Positions 19,660-28,719 of a DNA stretch of 64,000 bases are shown piece by piece. A model generated the notes under the pieces. That model was given only the letters and a program-made list of their open reading frames with translations, made no database searches and was not told the DNA's origin. The translations under genes and the position numbers were made by a program. The stretch covers positions 1 to 64,000 of the forward strand of contig JAEKKV010000013.1 of assembly GCA_019510185.1 (NCBI GenBank), written 5' to 3'. Source of the DNA: Verrucomicrobiota bacterium (GTDB lineage Bacteria; Verrucomicrobiota; Verrucomicrobiia; Opitutales; Opitutaceae). Position 1 is the stretch's first letter. Each line of letters opens with the position of its first letter.

Positions 19660-21804
19660 TCAGTTCTTCCGATTCAGCGCGTCCAGAACGATGCCGGGGG
19701 TGAGGAGCTCGGGGAGGGCCTCGGGTTCTTCCCGGCCGGGCAGGTAAAGCAGGTTGAACGGCACGGCGCTCCGACCCCAGCGGGCGAGCTCGGCGGTGAT
19801 GACCGGGTCGGCGTTGGTCCAGTCGGCTCGCAGCGTCGCGACGCCCTTGGCGTGGAATTGGCGAAGCACCTCCGGCGAGCCGAACACGACTTTTTTGTTG
19901 GTCTGGCAAGTGAAGCACCAGCGCGCGGTGAAGTCCACGTACACGGGGCGGTTTTCCGCGCGGAGTTGCGCCACGCGTTCTGCGCTCCAGGGCTCCCACA
20001 CAACCGCGGCGGGCGGCAGGGCGTGAGGCCAGCCGAGCCAGCCGCCGGCCAGGGCAAGCAGGAGTCCGCCGATCAGGCCAAAGCGGGCGCGGGCGGGGCT
20101 CGAGCCCGGCGCGGTGTAACGGCCGTAAAGCCACGCCCCCATGGCGATCAGGGTGAGCCCCAGGAAAACGAACAGCAGCGTCTGTTCGGAAGTCTGCCCG
20201 GCCAGCACCCACGCCAGGAATCCCAAGGTCGCATACAGCGGGAACGCCATCGCCTGCTTGAAGGTTTCCATCCACGCGCCGGGACGCGGAAGCACTTTGG
20301 CGGCCTGCGGAAAAATCGAGAGCAGCAGGTAGGGCAGGGCGAGTCCGGCGGCGATGAGAGTGAAAATGCCAAACGAGGCCGTCGCGGGCAGCGCGAGCGC
20401 CGCGCCGAGCGCGGGCGCGAGGAAGGGCGCGCTGCACGGGGTTGCAACCACGGTGGCGAGCACGCCGGTAAAAAAGGATCCGCCATAGCCCGGTTTCGTT
20501 TGCAGGCCCGCGCCCGCGCCGGTGGCGGCCAGGCCAAATTCGAAGACGCCGCTCAGGCTGAGCGCGAAGACGAGTATGATGATCGTGAGCGCGAACACGA
20601 AGCCGGGGGATTGAAGCTGGAAGCCCCAGCCGAGCTGCTCGCCGCCGGCCCGCAGGGCGGCGAGCACGCCCGCGAGCGTCCAGAATGAAACAAACACGCC
20701 CAGGGTGAAGGTGAGACCGTGCAGCGCGACTTTGCGACGGTCGGCTCCGGACTGGCGCACGAAGCCGAGGATTTTGATGCCCAGCACCGGGAACACGCAG
20801 GGCATGAGGTTGAGGATGAGCCCGCCCAGGAAGGCGAGCGCCAGCGTGCCGGCAAGACTGTGCACCACGAAGGCGCCGGCGGGCGTGGCGTGGGTGATCT
20901 GGCCGGAGGCCGTTTCCGGCGCCGATGTATTCGGAGCGCCCGCGGCGGCGGGATTTGCCGTCGCGTCTAGCTCGATGGGAACATCAACCGCCAAGCCGGG
21001 AACGGTCGGCCCCGACATCCAGTTTCCCTCGATGCGCAGCACGCCGACTAGGCGCGCGGGCGTTTGGGCGGTCGCGGGGGTCATCGGCAGGTCGAGGAAA
21101 AATTCGTTGGGGGCGGCCGTGCGCAGGACTTGCGGACGATTGAACGCGATGACGCTGTCGCGATCGAAAAACCACGGTTGCGCCGACGCGGGCAAGGAGA
21201 CTCCGGGCGCGCCGGTGAGGTGGAGGGTGAGGGTGTTGCCGGAGCGGCTGGCCTGCGCGCGCCAGCCGGGAATCTCCCGCGGCAGCGCGGCCAACGTTTC
21301 GGCGATGGCCGGGCCGTGGCGCGGATCGGACTCGGGCGGAGCGGCGACGACCGGCAGGGTGAGGGCGAGGGAGGCCTCGCCGGGAACGCAGACCTTTTCG
21401 CACATGAGCCAGTGGGCCGAGGCGTTGAGCGTGACGGATTCGCCGGGCTTGAGATCGGCGGGCGGTGTGAGCGTCACCGGCAGATACACCACGCTCTCGT
21501 AGCCGTTGCCCACGATGATGCCCTTGGTGTCACGGATCACTTGCGGCGTGGGCCATTGCAGATTTCCGGCGGTCCAGCCGGCGGGAAGCGTCCACTGCAG
21601 ATCGGTCGGATAACCGATGCCAGGGTTGATCCAATAACTATGCCAATGAGGGGCGTGCTCCAGCCGCAGGGCGGCGGTGAAGGTGCGGCCGGGTTGCACC
21701 GATTGCTCCGCCGCGACGAGCGTGGCCTGCACCTGGGCCCGCGCGGCCGGGGCGAAGGCGGTGGCGAGGAGGGTCAGCCAAAAAAGAAAAAAGCGCGAAG
21801 GCAT
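19660..21804 (-). CDS. dsbD: DsbD/ScsB-type thiol:disulfide interchange protein
   Basis: A 714-residue three-part reductant carrier. It has a signal peptide (FFLFWLTLLATAFAPAARA) and an N-terminal periplasmic DsbD-alpha-like domain with Cys135 and Cys139 in WLMCEKVCVPG. The central CcdA-like domain has eight helices, with cysteines in NLMPCVFPVLG and VATPCSAPFLAPALG. The C-terminal thioredoxin domain has Cys630-Phe-Thr-Cys633 (ARWCFTCQTNKK). It moves electrons from cytoplasmic thioredoxin to periplasmic proteins. The ATG at 21804 is chosen because the signal peptide begins there; the longer open frame upstream lacks homology-like features. It is monocistronic and divergent from the aldo/keto reductase. 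Confidence 0.92.
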   Translation of the reverse strand: MPSRFFLFWLTLLATAFAPAARAQVQATLVAAEQSVQPGRTFTAALRLEHAPHWHSYWINPGIGYPTDLQWTLPAGWTAGNLQWPTPQVIRDTKGIIVGNGYESVVYLPVTLTPPADLKPGESVTLNASAHWLMCEKVCVPGEASLALTLPVVAAPPESDPRHGPAIAETLAALPREIPGWRAQASRSGNTLTLHLTGAPGVSLPASAQPWFFDRDSVIAFNRPQVLRTAAPNEFFLDLPMTPATAQTPARLVGVLRIEGNWMSGPTVPGLAVDVPIELDATANPAAAGAPNTSAPETASGQITHATPAGAFVVHSLAGTLALAFLGGLILNLMPCVFPVLGIKILGFVRQSGADRRKVALHGLTFTLGVFVSFWTLAGVLAALRAGGEQLGWGFQLQSPGFVFALTIIILVFALSLSGVFEFGLAATGAGAGLQTKPGYGGSFFTGVLATVVATPCSAPFLAPALGAALALPATASFGIFTLIAAGLALPYLLLSIFPQAAKVLPRPGAWMETFKQAMAFPLYATLGFLAWVLAGQTSEQTLLFVFLGLTLIAMGAWLYGRYTAPGSSPARARFGLIGGLLLALAGGWLGWPHALPPAAVVWEPWSAERVAQLRAENRPVYVDFTARWCFTCQTNKKVVFGSPEVLRQFHAKGVATLRADWTNADPVITAELARWGRSAVPFNLLYLPGREEPEALPELLTPGIVLDALNRKN

Positions 21805-21958
21805 GGGCAGGAAGGACGTAGGCGGGGACGAGGAAAGAAGGTGCCGGGATTGTGCATAAAAGCGAGCGCGTGCCGGGAGAGGCGTTCGTTTGCGGGGATT
21901 TGTCCGCTCGATCCATCCGCGGCTTGCCGCCGTTTCGAAAATCCGGCGATGTGGCCTC

Positions 21959-22942
21959 ATGTACACGCGCACTTTTGGCACCACGGGACGTTCGGTGAGT
22001 GAGATCGGCCTCGGCACCTGGCAGCTGGGCGCGGGCTGGGGCGAGGTTTCCGACGAGACGGCAATCGACACGCTCGTCGCCGCCTACGAGAGCGGAGTCA
22101 CGTTTTTCGACACGGCCGACGTTTACGGCAACGGCCGCAGCGAGGAGTTGATCGGGCGGTTTCTGCGCGAGACGCCGGAGGCCCGCGCGCGAGTGTTTGT
22201 GGCGACGAAGCTCGGACGGTTGAACTGGCCCAACGGCTTCACCCGGGATCAAGTGCGCGGCTTCACCGAGGCTTCGCTCAAGCGTCTCGGCGTGGAGGCA
22301 CTCGATCTGACCCAGCTCCACTGCGTGCCCACCGCGGTGCTCAAGCGCGGCGAGTTGTTCGGCTGGCTGGAGGAGCTGAAGCGCGAAGGGAAGGTCAAGG
22401 CCTACGGCGCGAGCGTCGAATCGATGGACGAAGCCGATTATTGCGTGACGTACGGCGGAGTTTCCGCGCTCCAGATCATCTTCAATATTTTCCGCCAGAA
22501 GCCGGTGCACACGCTCTTTGCCGCCGCCCGTGAAAACAAGATCGGCATCATCGTGCGCCTGCCGTTGGCGAGCGGCCTGCTCGCGGGCAAGATGACGCGC
22601 AAGACGCAGTTTGCCGAGGGCGACCACCGGAATTTCAATCGCGACGGCCAGCAGTTTAACGTCGGCGAAACCTTCGCCGGCCTGCCCTACGAAAAAGGCG
22701 TGGACCTCGCCGACGCGCTCAAGGCACACGTGCCGGCCGGCTGGACGATGGCCGACTGGGCGTTGCGCTGGTGCCTCGATTTCAGCGCCGTGAGCGTGGT
22801 GATCCCCGGCGCCCGCAATCCCGACCAGGCGCGGGCGAATGTGCACGCTTCCTGGCTGCCCCCACTCGGGGCCGAGGCGCACGTGAAGCTCGCGGTTTTC
22901 CACGAGCGCGAGGTCGCCGCCCACATCCGCGGGCCGTATTGA
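21959..22942 (+). CDS. Aldo/keto reductase
   Basis: A 327-residue NADPH-dependent oxidoreductase of the AKR superfamily. The catalytic tetrad is visible: Asp in FFDTADVYGNG, Tyr in the same motif, Lys in FVATKLGRL and His in LTQLHCVP. The C-terminal cofactor-binding segment VVIPGARNPDQARANV is typical. Its TIM-barrel layout resembles the general-stress YhdN/IolS-like AKRs. The substrate cannot be deduced. The ATG at 21959 places the family-typical MYTRTFGTTGRSV at the N-terminus. The 154-nt divergent region with dsbD holds the promoter; no operator is obvious. Confidence 0.93.
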   Translation: MYTRTFGTTGRSVSEIGLGTWQLGAGWGEVSDETAIDTLVAAYESGVTFFDTADVYGNGRSEELIGRFLRETPEARARVFVATKLGRLNWPNGFTRDQVRGFTEASLKRLGVEALDLTQLHCVPTAVLKRGELFGWLEELKREGKVKAYGASVESMDEADYCVTYGGVSALQIIFNIFRQKPVHTLFAAARENKIGIIVRLPLASGLLAGKMTRKTQFAEGDHRNFNRDGQQFNVGETFAGLPYEKGVDLADALKAHVPAGWTMADWALRWCLDFSAVSVVIPGARNPDQARANVHASWLPPLGAEAHVKLAVFHEREVAAHIRGPY

Positions 22943-22952
22943 GCAGCGTACC

Positions 22953-23648
22953 TCAGCCGGCCGGCTTGCGCTGCGACATGTGCGCGAGCAGCAGCGTGAA
23001 GAAGCAGAGCACGAGGTTTTGCAACGGCAGCTGCAGTGCCGTGGGCAACGCGTAGATGATGCACACCGCCGGGATCCACACGCCGAAGTTGGAGATCAGC
23101 ACCGGCAGCACGCGGCGCGCGTACCAGCACGGCGCTTTGCAATCGGCGGCGAGGGCCGCGCCGGAAAAGCGGTGCTCGCACCATTCATAGACGAGCACGG
23201 TCGTCGGCACGGCGACCAGCGGACAATAGACGAACTGGTCGAGCACGACTTTGACCGCGACCGTCGCCGGCCCCGTGCCTTCGCCCACGCCCCATGCGAG
23301 CAGGCGGTACCACAGGCCGATCTCCAGGCCTTTGTAGGCCCAGAAGGCCGTGATGGTCGCGCCCTGCGCCCAGGTATAGCGCCGGCGTGTGGCCGGCTGG
23401 ATCTTCAGATAAAAAAACGGCAGCAGGCCTCCGCACAGGCCGGTGGACAGAACGCCGAAGACCACGCCGGTGCGGTTGCGCAGTTCCGCAAGCTTGGAAA
23501 CGGCTTCGTGGGTGGGCGCGTGATGATAATAGGCTAGCACCAGCACAAGCGCGAAGAGTTGCAGCGCGAGACCAGGCGCGAGGTTGGCGCGTGCGCCGCG
23601 CAAACCGGCGTGCCAGGGAGCTTCTGCGGGAGTCGTGACGGCGGACAT
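22953..23648 (-). CDS. Mpv17/PMP22-like membrane protein
   Basis: A protein of about 231 residues with four or five membrane helices. Two stretches recall the eukaryotic Mpv17/PMP22 family: VKVVLDQFVYCPLVAVPTT (K...DQ...P motif) and ISNFGVWIPAVCIIYALPTA, in the place of the NF..VP motif, followed by QNLVLCFFTLLLAHMS. The eukaryotic proteins sit in mitochondrial and peroxisomal membranes and form small channels. A bacterial function is unknown. The ATG at 23648 is preferred; an upstream start at 23747 adds 33 residues without membrane character. It converges with the aldo/keto reductase gene (10 nt apart). Confidence 0.7.
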   Translation of the reverse strand: MSAVTTPAEAPWHAGLRGARANLAPGLALQLFALVLVLAYYHHAPTHEAVSKLAELRNRTGVVFGVLSTGLCGGLLPFFYLKIQPATRRRYTWAQGATITAFWAYKGLEIGLWYRLLAWGVGEGTGPATVAVKVVLDQFVYCPLVAVPTTVLVYEWCEHRFSGAALAADCKAPCWYARRVLPVLISNFGVWIPAVCIIYALPTALQLPLQNLVLCFFTLLLAHMSQRKPAG

Positions 23649-23831
23649 AAACCGGCGAGCTTGCGCCACGCCGCCGGTCCGGGCCAGCGCGAAGTGCGGG
23701 CGGAGGCGGCTAGCCCCGCTCTCATCCGCGCCCGTGATGCCGGTCATTAGACCGCGCTCATTGCGCCGGAAGGGCCGCCGGCGCGGCGGGCAAGTCTTGA
23801 GCCCGCGTCCGCCCGCGGGCAGGTTTCCGGC

Positions 23832-24443
23832 ATGCTGCTCGATTTCAACACCCTCGAACCCCGGCAGGCCTACAACTGGATGGTCAATCTGATCACGCCG
23901 CGGCCCATCGCCTGGGTTTCGACGATTTCGGCCGAAGGCAAAACCAACCTCGCGCCGTTTTCGTTTTTCAACGGCGTCACCGCCAATCCGCCCACCTTGC
24001 TGTTTGTTCCGGTCAACACGCGCGAAGGTTTAAAGAAGGACACCGTGCGGAATATCGAGGCCACGCCCGAGTTTGTGGTGAACATCGTGCCGCACACTCT
24101 GGCCGCTCCGATGAATGCCTGCGCGGCGCTCCTGCCGTATGGCGAGAGCGAGTTCGACGCCTTTGGCATCACGCCCGTGCCCTCGCTTCGCGTGCGTCCT
24201 CCCCGTGTGGCCGCCGCTCCCGCCGCTTTCGAATGCGCGCTCCACCATATCGTCAACGTGGGCGAGGGTCCCCTCGCGGCGCACATCATCATCGGCCGCA
24301 TCCTGTGCGCGCATGTGGCCGACGCGGTGCTCGATGCGCGGGGCCATGTCGATCCGGCCAAGCTCGACACGATCGGCCGTCTGGGCGGCGAAGATTACGC
24401 GACCACCCGCGAGCGCTTCTCCTTGAAGCGTCCGGATCGCTGA
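23832..24443 (+). CDS. Flavin reductase-like FMN-binding protein
   Basis: A 203-residue protein of the flavin reductase-like (DIM6/NTAB) family. The FMN-binding split-barrel is recognisable from ITPRPIAWVSTIS, NLAPFSFFNGVTANPP and KDTVRNIEATPEFVVNIVP. The C-terminal part (IIIGRILCAHVADAVLD) completes the barrel, and the length is typical. Such proteins reduce flavins or bind FMN for a partner monooxygenase; none is adjacent. It lies 73 nt upstream of the GH50-like gene in the same direction and may belong to the same transcript as the eut genes. Confidence 0.9.
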   Translation: MLLDFNTLEPRQAYNWMVNLITPRPIAWVSTISAEGKTNLAPFSFFNGVTANPPTLLFVPVNTREGLKKDTVRNIEATPEFVVNIVPHTLAAPMNACAALLPYGESEFDAFGITPVPSLRVRPPRVAAAPAAFECALHHIVNVGEGPLAAHIIIGRILCAHVADAVLDARGHVDPAKLDTIGRLGGEDYATTRERFSLKRPDR

Positions 24444-24516
24444 GGGTTTGTCGCGGATCGCTCCTCGCTCCGGTTGCAGGCTTCCCTCCGTCCGCGCTCG
24501 TCGTTAACGTCCGGCC

Positions 24517-25809
24517 ATGGCAAAAATCCGCGCGGCGGAGCCCTTGGCTTTTCGCTCGTTCAAACCTGAAACCTTGCGGGGTTCGCCCGGTTTTTTTCGC
24601 GTCGGCCAGACGTCCTCCGGCCAGTGGTGGCTGCTCGATCCGCATGACCGGCCGTTTTTTGTCCGCAGTGTCGCGGCGGTGAACCGTTACGGACGCGCCG
24701 GTCCACCCGCCACGCACCGGGGCGTCTATGCGGTTGCGGTCGACCAATTGTACGGCTACGAAGACCCCGCCGGCTTTGCCCGCGCCGCGCTGCAACGGCT
24801 GCGGCGCTGGCAGGTCAACACCCTCGGCCCGTGGGCCGATCCCGCGCTGGCCGGCTCCGGTCTATATGCCACCGTGCTGGCAGATTTCCGGCACGCAGGA
24901 GGCCCGGTCATCCATGCGCACGGCGTGAACCTGCCCGATGTTTTTGACACCGGCTGGACCGGTCTTTGCGATCTTCACGCGGCGCAGACCGCCGCCGCCT
25001 GGCCTCCGGGGTTGATCGGCGTGTTCACCGACGACGCGCTGGGCTGGGGGCCGCCCCGGCCCGACCGGCTCTCGCTGCTGCAAGTCTGCCTGAGCCTGGA
25101 GCCGAATTTCGCGGCCTACCACGCCGCGTGGGAGTTCGTGCTCGCTCCTCACGGCGGCAATCTCGCCGCGCTCGGCCGGTCGTGGAGCCTCGATTTGCCC
25201 AACCGGGAGATTATCCGCCAGCGCACGCTGGAGGAGCGCCCGCTCGCGACCGCCGGCTACCTGCGCGACCACGAGCGCTTCGCTCGCGAGGTCGCGCATC
25301 GTTATTTCGCCGCCACGGCGGCGGCGCTGCGCCGGCACCATCCGCACCTTCTTATCCTAGGCTGCCGTTTCGCTGAGCCGCCCGGAGCGACGGTACTGGC
25401 GGAGTGCGTGTACCCGCGGGTGGATGTCGTTTCGTGGCACTGTCACGGACCGGACTTCGCGCTTCACGCCGAGGTGTATGCCCGTGCCGCCGGCATGCCG
25501 CTGCTGCTCACGGCGGCGGGCTTGAGCAACGAGCGGTTTCGTGCCGCGCCGTTCAAACCTCACTCCGGCCCCACGCGTCTCGAGCGCATGCTGCGCGACG
25601 GACGCAAGGCCCTGACGGACGCCTGTGCGCATCCCTCGGTCATCGGCTACGAATGGGCGCGTTGGGCCGACGAGCCCGACGAGACGCCGCCCTTCGGCAC
25701 GGGTCTCGTGCATACCGACGATCGCGAGGCTGTCGAACACACCGAGTTACTCGCCCAGATCAACGCCCGCGCCGAACGCCTCCGGCTGCGTGCCGCCAGG
25801 AACGCCTGA
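24517..25809 (+). CDS. GH50/agarase-like TIM-barrel protein, possibly non-catalytic
   Basis: A 430-residue protein resembling the catalytic domain of beta-agarase-type glycosidases. Family-like features are WWLLDPHDRPFFVRSVAAVN, GYEDPAGF...LRRWQVNTLGPWADP and, near the end, VIGYEWARWADEPDE. The two positions where these enzymes carry catalytic Glu appear altered: the acid/base region reads GVFTDDALGWG (where DNE would be expected) and the nucleophile strand reads LLLTAAGLSN (where TE would be expected). It has no signal peptide. It may therefore bind rather than cleave, or use other residues. The alignment is from memory of the motifs. It lies 64 nt upstream of eutB. Confidence 0.6.
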   Translation: MAKIRAAEPLAFRSFKPETLRGSPGFFRVGQTSSGQWWLLDPHDRPFFVRSVAAVNRYGRAGPPATHRGVYAVAVDQLYGYEDPAGFARAALQRLRRWQVNTLGPWADPALAGSGLYATVLADFRHAGGPVIHAHGVNLPDVFDTGWTGLCDLHAAQTAAAWPPGLIGVFTDDALGWGPPRPDRLSLLQVCLSLEPNFAAYHAAWEFVLAPHGGNLAALGRSWSLDLPNREIIRQRTLEERPLATAGYLRDHERFAREVAHRYFAATAAALRRHHPHLLILGCRFAEPPGATVLAECVYPRVDVVSWHCHGPDFALHAEVYARAAGMPLLLTAAGLSNERFRAAPFKPHSGPTRLERMLRDGRKALTDACAHPSVIGYEWARWADEPDETPPFGTGLVHTDDREAVEHTELLAQINARAERLRLRAARNA

Positions 25810-25873
25810 CGGATATGGCCTCGGTCCGGCTTGCGGTCTCGCCAACGCGACCCGGCGCGCCCATTTTCCGCCC

Positions 25874-27264
25874 ATGTCCCGCTGGTCCTGCACCGTAGGT
25901 TCGCGTCGGCACGGCTTCGACTCGCTGCGCGAGTTGATGGCCAAGGCGACGCCGCGCCGTTCCGGTGATGAGTTGGCGGGCGTGGCCGCCGCTTCCGCCG
26001 AGGAGCGCGCCGCCGCCCAGCTCTGCCTCGCCGACGTGCCGCTCGCGCTTTTTCTCAAGGAGCCGCTGGTGCCTTACGAAACCGACGAGATTACGCGGCT
26101 CATTCTCGACACGCATGACGCCGCCGCTTTTGCGCCGGCGGCCGCGCTCACTGTGGGCGGTTTTCGCGACTGGTGCTACGCTATGAAACCGACGCTCCCG
26201 TGCTGGCCGCGCTCGCCCCCGGTCTCACGCCCGAGATGGTCGCCGCCGTCTCGAAGCTCATGAGCAACCAGGATCTCATCCTCGTTGCAAAAAAATGCCG
26301 CGTCGTCACCGCCTTCCGCAACACCCTCGGTCTCCCCGGGCGGCTCGCCGTGCGGCTCCAGCCCAACCATCCGACCGACGATCCGCAGGGTGTCGCCGCC
26401 TCGATTATCGACGGGTTGCTCTACGGCTGCGGCGACGCCGTCATCGGCATCAATCCCGCCACCGACAGCGTGCCCGCCGTGGAGACGCTCCTGCGTCTTC
26501 TTGATACGGTCATCCGCCGTTATGACATCCCCACGCAGTCCTGCGTGCTCGCCCACGTCACCACCCAGCTCGCGGCGCTGGAGCGCGGCGCGCCCGTCGA
26601 TCTCGTTTTCCAGTCTGTCGCCGGCACCGAGGCCGCCAATCGCAGCTTCGGGATCACGCTTTCGCTCCTGGGCCAGGCGCGCGAGGCCGCGCTCGCGCTC
26701 AAGCGCGGCACGGTCGGCGACAACGTGATGTATTTCGAGACCGGCCAGGGTTCCGCGCTCTCCGCCAACGCCCACCACGGCATCGACCAGCAGACGCTCG
26801 AAGTCCGTGCCTACGCCGTCGCCCGCGCCTTCAAGCCGCTTCTCGTCAACACCGTCGTCGGTTTCATCGGCCCCGAGTACCTTTATGACGGCAAGCAGAT
26901 CATCCGCGCCGGATTGGAGGACCACTGCTGCGGCAAGCTCCTCGGCCTGCCGATGGGCGTGGACGTGTGTTATACCAACCACGCCGAGGCCGACCAGGAC
27001 GACATGGACACGTTGCTCACGCTGCTGGGCGTCGCCGGTTGCAACTACATCATGGGCGTGCCCGGGGCCGACGACATCATGCTCGGCTACCAGAGCACCA
27101 GCTTCCACGACAGCCATTATCTCCGTCAGGTCCTCGGCCTGAAGCCCGCGCCCGAGTTCGAAGCGTGGCTGGAAAAAATGCGCATCGCGGCCGGCGGCCG
27201 CCACCTGCTGCCGGTGGACAGCCGGCACGCACTCCTGGCCGATATCAAACAACGCAGCTTATGA
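25874..27264 (+). pseudogene. eutB: Ethanolamine ammonia-lyase large subunit, one-base frameshift
   Basis: EutB, with EutC and adenosylcobalamin, splits ethanolamine to acetaldehyde and ammonia. The first frame (MSRWSCTVGSRRHGF... RSGDELAGVAAASAEER) matches the EutB N-terminus up to GGFRDW near 26172. The rest continues in another frame from VLRYETDAPV through NYIMGVPGADDIMLGYQ to the C-terminus. Inserting one G in the TGG/TG stretch at 26171-26174 restores RDWVLRYET, collinear with known EutB. All conserved blocks (RLQPN, AHVTTQ, FETGQGSALSA, GPEYLYDGKQIIRAGLEDH) are intact. This looks like a very recent mutation or a sequencing error; the flanks show no other decay. The stop overlaps the eutC start. 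Confidence 0.88.
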
Positions 27265-28049
27265 CGGAAAAGAACCCCGAGACTCCCGCCGCCGGGGCCG
27301 GTCGTGACCCGTGGTCGGCGCTTTCACGTTACACCAGCGCCCGCATCGCGCTGGGCCGGACCGGAGGCAGCGTGCGCACCGGCTCGCTGCTCGACTTTCG
27401 TCTCGCCCATGCCCGCGCGCGCGATGCGGTCATGGCCGCGTTTGACGTGGCCGGATTGGAGCGCGAGCTGATCCAAAAGGGCGTGGCCACACATCCGCTC
27501 GCGACCGCCGCGGGCGACCGTCGCGTTTACTTGGTGCGGCCCGATCTCGGGCGCCAACTCGACGGGGAATCGCGCGACCGTCTGCTTGCCGCCGCCGGGG
27601 CGTGGGGGCGGCGCGATCTCGCCATCATCGTGTCTGACGGACTCGCCGCCCAGGCGGCGGAACGACATGCGGCCGCCGTCATCGTGCCGCTGGTGGAGCA
27701 ATTACAGTCGCTCGGCTGGACGATTTTCCCCGTGTTCATCGCGCCGCTCGCTCGGGTGAAGTTGCAGGACGAAATCGGCGAACGGCTGGGCGCGCGGCAT
27801 ACGCTGATGCTGCTCGGCGAGCGCCCGGGGCTTGGCTCGCCGGACAGTCTCGGCGCGTATCTCACCTACCGGCCGGGTGCGGCGCGCACCGATGCGGAGC
27901 GCAACTGCGTCTCCAACATCCGTCCTGAAGGACTTCCGTCCGCCGCCGCCGCGCGGAAGCTCGCGCACTTGCTGCTGGAGTCCGCCCGCCTCGGCGTGAG
28001 CGGGATCGCGCTCAAGGACACCGAGACGGCGGGCGAGATCGGAAACTGA
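27261..28049 (+). CDS. eutC: Ethanolamine ammonia-lyase small subunit
   Basis: EutC, 262 residues, the light chain that helps bind adenosylcobalamin. Typical segments are YTSARIALGRTGGSVRT, LDFRLAHARARDAV, IVSDGLAAQAAERHA, MLLGERPGLGSPDSLGAYLTY and RNCVSNIRPEGL. The ATG overlaps the eutB stop (ATGA), so translation is coupled. No eutA reactivase, eutH permease or shell-protein gene lies in the surrounding 10 kb. The pair therefore serves a microcompartment-free pathway or relies on distant genes. The C-terminus is complete, which argues against the locus being an old pseudogene. Confidence 0.95.
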   Translation: MTEKNPETPAAGAGRDPWSALSRYTSARIALGRTGGSVRTGSLLDFRLAHARARDAVMAAFDVAGLERELIQKGVATHPLATAAGDRRVYLVRPDLGRQLDGESRDRLLAAAGAWGRRDLAIIVSDGLAAQAAERHAAAVIVPLVEQLQSLGWTIFPVFIAPLARVKLQDEIGERLGARHTLMLLGERPGLGSPDSLGAYLTYRPGAARTDAERNCVSNIRPEGLPSAAAARKLAHLLLESARLGVSGIALKDTETAGEIGN

Positions 28050-28063
28050 CCGCGGAGCGCGGA

Positions 28064-28687
28064 TCAGTCCTGCATACGCAACACGGCGCGGATGGGCGAG
28101 CCGTCGCCGCCGCGGATGCGCAGCGGGAGCGCGATCAATTCGTAAACACCGGCGGGAGCCGCGCGCAGGTCCAGGTTCTCCAGGATGAGGATGCCGGCGG
28201 CGTCCATCGCGAGGTGTTGTGGAATGCCGGTGCTGTCGAGCGACTCGACCGACGGAATGTCGAGACCGAGAAGCGTGACGCCTCGCGCGGCCAGCCAGGC
28301 GGGCAGGCCTGGCGCGAGCAGCGGCCAGGTTTTTGGGAACACCGTGGGATCGGTCCAGGTATCGGTGCGGAGGAGCACACGCGGCGTGGCGGCGAGATCG
28401 AGGCCGGCGAAAAGATTTTCGGTAAACGTGGCGTGGCCGCGTGCGTCGATCACGCGGGCGGGGCCGATGAACCGCTCCGGCGGGAGTGCGTCGATGGTGG
28501 GGCCGGCATCATTGTAGTGAAAGGGCGCGTCGGCATGCGTGCCGTTGTGCGTGCTCAGGGTGAGCCGGCCGACGTTGCAGAGGTCGCCGTCGCGAATGCG
28601 CGAGGAGAGGTGGAATTCCGGGGGCTGGTCGCCGGGCCATGGCTGCAGGCCGGTGTGAAGCGGGCGGGTGATGTCGATGAAGGCCAT
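28064..28687 (-). CDS. Cyclase / kynurenine-formamidase-like metal hydrolase
   Basis: A 207-residue member of the cyclase family (KynB-like). It starts with FIDITRPLHTGLQPWPGD and carries the metal-binding motif THNGTHADAPFHY (HxxxD). The later motifs LLGLDIPSVESLD and VYELIALPLRI are typical of formamidases. KynB hydrolyses N-formylkynurenine to kynurenine and formate in tryptophan breakdown. No other kynurenine gene is close by, so the substrate may differ. It lies 32 nt downstream of the TrmH-type gene on the same strand, so the two are probably cotranscribed. It converges on eutC. Confidence 0.88.
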   Translation of the reverse strand: MAFIDITRPLHTGLQPWPGDQPPEFHLSSRIRDGDLCNVGRLTLSTHNGTHADAPFHYNDAGPTIDALPPERFIGPARVIDARGHATFTENLFAGLDLAATPRVLLRTDTWTDPTVFPKTWPLLAPGLPAWLAARGVTLLGLDIPSVESLDSTGIPQHLAMDAAGILILENLDLRAAPAGVYELIALPLRIRGGDGSPIRAVLRMQD

Positions 28688-28719
28688 GGGGGAAAAAGAC
28701 AGGCGGGATGCGGCGCGGT

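Noticed and set aside
26161..26180. Programmed ribosomal frameshift in eutB
   Set aside because: No slippery heptamer or following pseudoknot is apparent, and eutB is not known to use recoding; a mutation or sequencing error is simpler.
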